A stretch of 64,000 nt of DNA. Source: Actinomycetospora straminea (GTDB lineage Bacteria; Actinomycetota; Actinomycetes; Mycobacteriales; Pseudonocardiaceae). The translations under genes and the position numbers were made by a program. The notes beneath the pieces were generated by a model. That model searched no databases. It saw only the letters and a program-made list of their open reading frames with translations, and was not told the DNA's origin. Positions 58,673 through 64,000 of this stretch are shown in pieces. Where the stretch lies: NCBI RefSeq assembly GCF_028737255.1, contig NZ_JAQZAN010000006.1, positions 186,001 to 250,000 on the forward strand. The letters are read 5' to 3'. How positions within the stretch are numbered: position 1 is the first letter of the stretch; every line of letters begins with the position of its first letter.

Positions 58673-60601
58673 ATGCGCAAGCCACGCCACGTGCGTCTGA
58701 CCGAGCCCCTCGTCCGGGAGAACGGCGAGCTCCGGCCGGCGAGCTGGGACGAGGCGCTCGCCCGGGCCGCGGTCGGCCTGCGCGGCGTGCCGCCCGAGGC
58801 GTTCGGGATGTTCAGCTGCTCGAAGGCCACCAACGAGATGAACTACATGGCTGAGAAGTTCTCCCGGGTGGTGATGGGCAGCAACAACGTCGACAGCTGC
58901 AACCGCACTTGACACGCTCCCAGTGTCGTCGGTCTGACGACGGTGTTCGGTGCCGGCGGCGGCACCTCCGCCTACGTGGAGGCGGAGCACGCCGACGTGC
59001 TCGTGCTGTGGGGCTCCAACGCGCGCGAGACGCACCCGATCTTCTTCCACCACGTGCTGCAGGGCCTGCGCAACGGCGCCCGCCTGTACTCGGTCGACCC
59101 GCGCCACACCTCGACCGCGCACTGGGCGGACTCGTGGCTCGGGCTCGACGTGGGCACGGACATCGCGCTCGCCAACGCGATCGGGCGCGAGATCATCCAC
59201 GCGGGCCTGGTGAACCGCACGTTCGTCGACCGGGCGACCACCGGCTTCGACGACTACGCGGCCACCGTGGAGCCCTACACGCTCGAGCGCGCCGAGGAGA
59301 TCACCGGCGTGCCGGCGTCCTCGATCCGCGAGCTGGCGCACGCCTACGCCCGGGCCGACCGCGCCCAGATCTGCTGGACGCTCGGCATCACCGAGCACCA
59401 CAACGCCGCCGACTACGTGTTCGCGCTGATCAACCTCGCGCTGCTCACCGGGCACGTCGGGCGCTACGGGTCGGGGCTGGTGCCGCTGCGCGGGCAGAAC
59501 AACGTGCAGGGCGGCGGTGACATGGGGGCGATCCCGGCCAAGCTGCCCGGCGGCTACGACGTCGCCGACGAGGACGCCCGCGCCCGCTACGCCGCGGTCT
59601 GGGGCACCGACGACTACCCCCGCGAGCCGGGGATGCACCTGTCGCAGATGTTCGAGGCGATGGAGCGCGGCGAGCTGCGCGCGCTCTACTGCATCGGCGA
59701 GAACCCGGCGGAGTCCGAGGCCAACGCGGCGCACGCGCGCCACCTGCTCTCGAGCCTCGACTGCCTGATCGTGCAGGACATCTTCCGCACGGCCACCGCC
59801 GAGCTCGCCGACGTCGTCTTCCCGGCGACGGCCGACTGGTGCGAGTACGAGGGCACGGTCACCAACTCCGAGCGGCGCGTCCAGCGCGTCCGCAAGGCGA
59901 TCGAGCCGCCGGGGCAGGCGCGCCCGGACACCCACATCATCTCGGCGCTGGCCACCGAGCTGGGGCACGACTGGGGCCAGCCGACCGCCGAGGAGGTGTG
60001 GGACGAGCTGCGCTCGGTGTCGCTGAACTGGCACGCCGGGATGAGCTACGCCCGCCTCGACGCGCTGGGCGGGCTGCAGTGGCCCTGCCCGTCGGAGGAC
60101 CACCCGGGCACGCCGCTCATGCACGCCCGGCTGTGGGCCGACGACCCCGCCGACCGCGGCCGTCCGGCGCCGTTCACGCCGGTCGAGCACGTGGCGCCCG
60201 TCGACGCCCTCGACGACGAGTTCCCCATCCGCCTGACCACGGTGCGGGTGCTCGACGCCTACAACTCCGGGGTGCAGACCGGGGGCTACTCCTCGCCGCT
60301 GCGCCGCCGGGAGTCGCTGCGCATCGACGCGGAGGACGCGGCCCGCCTCGGGATCGCCGACGGCGACCGGGTCCGCGTGGTCTCCCGCCGCGGCGCCGTC
60401 GAGGCGCCGATCGCCGTCGACCCGTCGCTGCGCCCGGGGCTCGCGTCCTTCACCCCGCACTTCACCGAGGAGGTGGACGTCAACGTGCTGACCAACGACG
60501 CCTGGGACCCGAAGTCGGGCACCTCGGAGTTCAAGGCGACGGCCATCCGCGTGGAGAAGCTGCCCGTCCAGGCGCCGCCGATGCCGGTGGCAGGAAGCTG
60601 A
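58673..60601 (+). CDS. fdhF: Selenocysteine formate dehydrogenase catalytic subunit
   Basis: 642 residues if the in-frame UGA at 58910-58912 is read as selenocysteine (residue 80). The frame is identical before and after it: DSCNRT, UGA, HAPSVVGLTTVFGAGGG. In formate dehydrogenases this NRT-(U/C)-HAP position ligates Mo. Other family blocks are FSCSKATNEMNYMAEKF, LWGSNARETHPIFFHHVL, GLDVGTDIALANAIGREI, LRGQNNVQGGGDMGA, IGENPAESEANA and WCEYEGTVTNSERRVQRV. The N-terminal [4Fe-4S] segment of normal FdhA is absent here and is found in the third gene. GGGAG precedes the ATG. Confidence 0.93.
58910..58941 (+). promoter_or_regulatory. Bacterial SECIS element with UGA (Sec) codon
   Basis: UGA (58910-58912) is followed after 18 nt by the loop GGTCT (58931-58935), held by the perfect stem GTCGTC (58925-58930) / GACGAC (58936-58941). 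The GGUCU apical loop and the 18-nt distance equal those of the E. coli fdhF SECIS as I recall it. This recruits SelB with selenocysteyl-tRNA at the UGA. Confidence 0.9.
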
Positions 60602-60604
60602 CGC

Positions 60605-62523
<1,919 letters not shown>

Positions 62524-62527
<4 letters not shown>

Positions 62528-63738
62528 CCGACACCCAGCACACGACCACCCCCGGCGACCCCGTCTCCGGCAAGGGTCCGGCCGGCCGCGGCGGGGGCTC
62601 GGCGGGCCCGCCGGACGGCCAGCGCATCGACGGCGCCACCGAGGCCTCGGGCGGCGCCGCCGTCACCACCACCGTCGAGACCGGCCCGCCGCCCGGCGAG
62701 CGCACCGACGGCGACACGGACGCCCCGTCGGCCGTCGGTCCGACGGTCGTCGACCCGGTGGCCCCGGCCCGCGGCCCCGAGGAGCGCCTCGGCTCCGGGC
62801 CGGTGATGCTCGGGACGATCAAGCGGCGGGTCACGCTCAGCCTCGACGGCCGCGAGGTGCGCGTGCCCGAGGGGTCGACGATCCTCGACGCGCTGCACGA
62901 CGAGGGCACCCCGGACCAGGCCGACACCCCGACGTTGTGCTGGGCGCCGAACATGGACCCGATCAACGCGTGCCGGGTCTGTGTGGTCGAGGTGGAGGGC
63001 TCCCGCACCCTCGTGCCCTCGTGCGCGCGGAAGTGCGAGGACGGCATGGCGGTGCGCACCGACACCGAGAAGGTGCGCCACAGCCGCCGGATGGTGCTCG
63101 AGCTGCTGTCCTCGTCGGTGGACATGGACCGCGCGAGCGCGGACGTCCAGCGCTGGATCGGCGACTACGGGGTCGACCCCACCCGCTACGGGCCGCCCGC
63201 CCCGCCGAACGCCGCCGGCGAGCGCGACCGGCGCCACGCGGGCCACCACCACACGCCGGACGGGTCGTCGGCGGAGACCGTGCACCAGCCGGTCAAGGTC
63301 GACAACGACCTGTACGTGCGCGACTACTCGCGGTGCATCATGTGCTACAAGTGCGTCAACGCCTGCGGCAGCGACGCCCAGTTCACGTTCGCCATCGCCG
63401 CAGCCGGGCGCGGGTTCGACGCCCGCATCGCCACCGAGTTCGACGCCCCGCTGCCCGAGTCGGCGTGCGTCTACTGCGGCAACTGCATCGGCGTCTGCCC
63501 CACCGGCGCGCTGGTGTCCCGCCGCGAGCACGAGCTGCGCGAGGCCGGCGAGTGGCGCCCCGAGGAGGAGACGGTCACGACGACCATCTGCTCGTTCTGC
63601 GGGGTCGGCTGCAACCTCGAGCTGCACGTCCAGCAGAACGAGATCGTCAACGTCACGAGCCCCGCCGACCACTCCGTGACCCACGGGCACCTGTGCATCA
63701 AGGGGCGGTTCGGCTTCCAGCACGTCCAGAACTTCTGA
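62524..63738 (+). CDS. Fe-S subunit carrying the N-terminal [4Fe-4S] molybdopterin domain of the formate dehydrogenase
   Basis: 404 residues. A low-complexity N-terminus (~95 residues) is followed by a 2Fe-2S ferredoxin domain (LCWAPNMDPINACRVCVVE, PSCARKCEDGM), a two-cluster 4Fe-4S domain (CIMCYKCVNAC and CVYCGNCIGVCPTGAL), and a C-terminal Mo-bis-MGD Fe4S segment (ICSFCGVGCNLELHV, HLCIKGRFGFQHVQNF). In most NAD-formate dehydrogenases all this is the N-terminus of the catalytic subunit. Here the polypeptide ends right after KGRFGF, so it is a split subunit and is encoded after, not before, the catalytic gene. Confidence 0.92.
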
Positions 63739-63866
63739 GCCGACCAGGGTCTCCACCCAGCGCGAACGGCCGAACACGCAGGGCCATGAGGGGCCAACGC
63801 CGTGGCGGACCTTCTCGCGGGGGTACGGGGCTGGTGGGCTGTGCGCAACCGAAGGAGGAGTCGGCC

Positions 63867-64000
63867 GTGGCGGTGTCGGAGAGCAGGTCGAAGAGCAGGA
63901 AACGGGACCGTACGGACGAGGTGGTGGACGGTCTCCACCAGCTCGTCGCGGCCGGGCGGATCGACGACGTCGAGGCGGTGCTGACCACGCTCATCGAGAG
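63867..64000 (+). CDS. Hypothetical protein, N-terminal part
   Basis: The gene runs off the right edge; 44 codons are visible: a basic N-terminus (MAVSESRSKSRKRDRTDEV) followed by an amphipathic helical part (VVDGLHQLVAAGRIDDVEAV). A strong GAAGGAGGAG lies 6 nt before the GTG. No family can be assigned from this fragment. It may follow the formate dehydrogenase operon, with 128 bp in between. Confidence 0.6.
   Translation, partial: MAVSESRSKSRKRDRTDEVVDGLHQLVAAGRIDDVEAVLTTLIE

Noticed and set aside
58910-58912. Frameshift or nonsense mutation in the formate dehydrogenase gene
   Set aside because: The frame is the same on both sides, the codon is at the Sec position, and a SECIS hairpin follows at the correct distance.

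Overview
The window is very GC-rich (roughly three quarters G+C) actinobacterial chromosome. F420-linked genes, an unusually high share of leaderless-looking starts (a TANNNT box 6-8 nt before ATG/GTG), an IdeR-type box, SCO6745- and DUF2332-family genes and the Nif3/zinc-ribbon/phosphatase operon all point to Actinomycetota, most likely a Pseudonocardia/Actinomycetospora-like member of the Pseudonocardiales. The genus is an inference from gene content. Gene density is high, about 75 protein genes, with many short intergenic spacers and many overlapping stop codons.

1-15.6 kb: a partial ATPase regulator, DUF3140, an F420:NADPH reductase, a lipase, repeat-rich membrane proteins, a PHA-synthase-like hydrolase, a methyltransferase behind a MerR-type promoter, heme oxygenase behind an IdeR-like box, a polysaccharide deacetylase, dihydroxyacetone kinase, a dioxygenase-like lipoprotein, a DUF2975/HTH pair, and a guanidinium exporter preceded by a guanidine-III riboswitch. 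15.6-30.6 kb: an immunity-like protein, small enzymes, an AraC gene with a reductase, a SigZ-like sigma factor facing an ArsI/CadI-type lyase, RNase P RNA, TauE and ArsB-like permeases, an MmyB-like regulator divergent from an aldo/keto reductase, a full-length DUF2332 and a MerR regulator.

30.6-43.5 kb: the Nif3/zinc-ribbon/phosphatase operon, a tyrosine phosphatase with a fructosamine-kinase-like protein, SURF1, CobD, TenA, an IS5-family (IS427-like) insertion sequence placed exactly on the overlapping stop codons of two convergent genes, a GNAT, an MHS-type transporter and glucose-6-phosphate dehydrogenase. 43.5-54.4 kb: DUF4239, an orphan form-II CoxL-like molybdoenzyme, NAD+ synthetase, PspC, a multicopper oxidase and a Ser/Thr kinase.

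54.6-64 kb: a fatty acid desaturase behind a multi-palindrome promoter, then a formate-oxidation region. A metal-independent NAD-formate dehydrogenase (minus strand) is followed by a three-gene molybdenum NAD-formate dehydrogenase (plus strand). The catalytic gene of the latter has an in-frame UGA at the active-site position, followed 18 nt later by a GGUCU-loop hairpin, so it encodes a selenoprotein. Its N-terminal Fe-S/molybdopterin domain is not in that gene but at the C-terminus of the third gene of the operon. These two points are the most notable observations in the window. Long near-perfect palindromes at gene ends, some containing stop codons, recur throughout.
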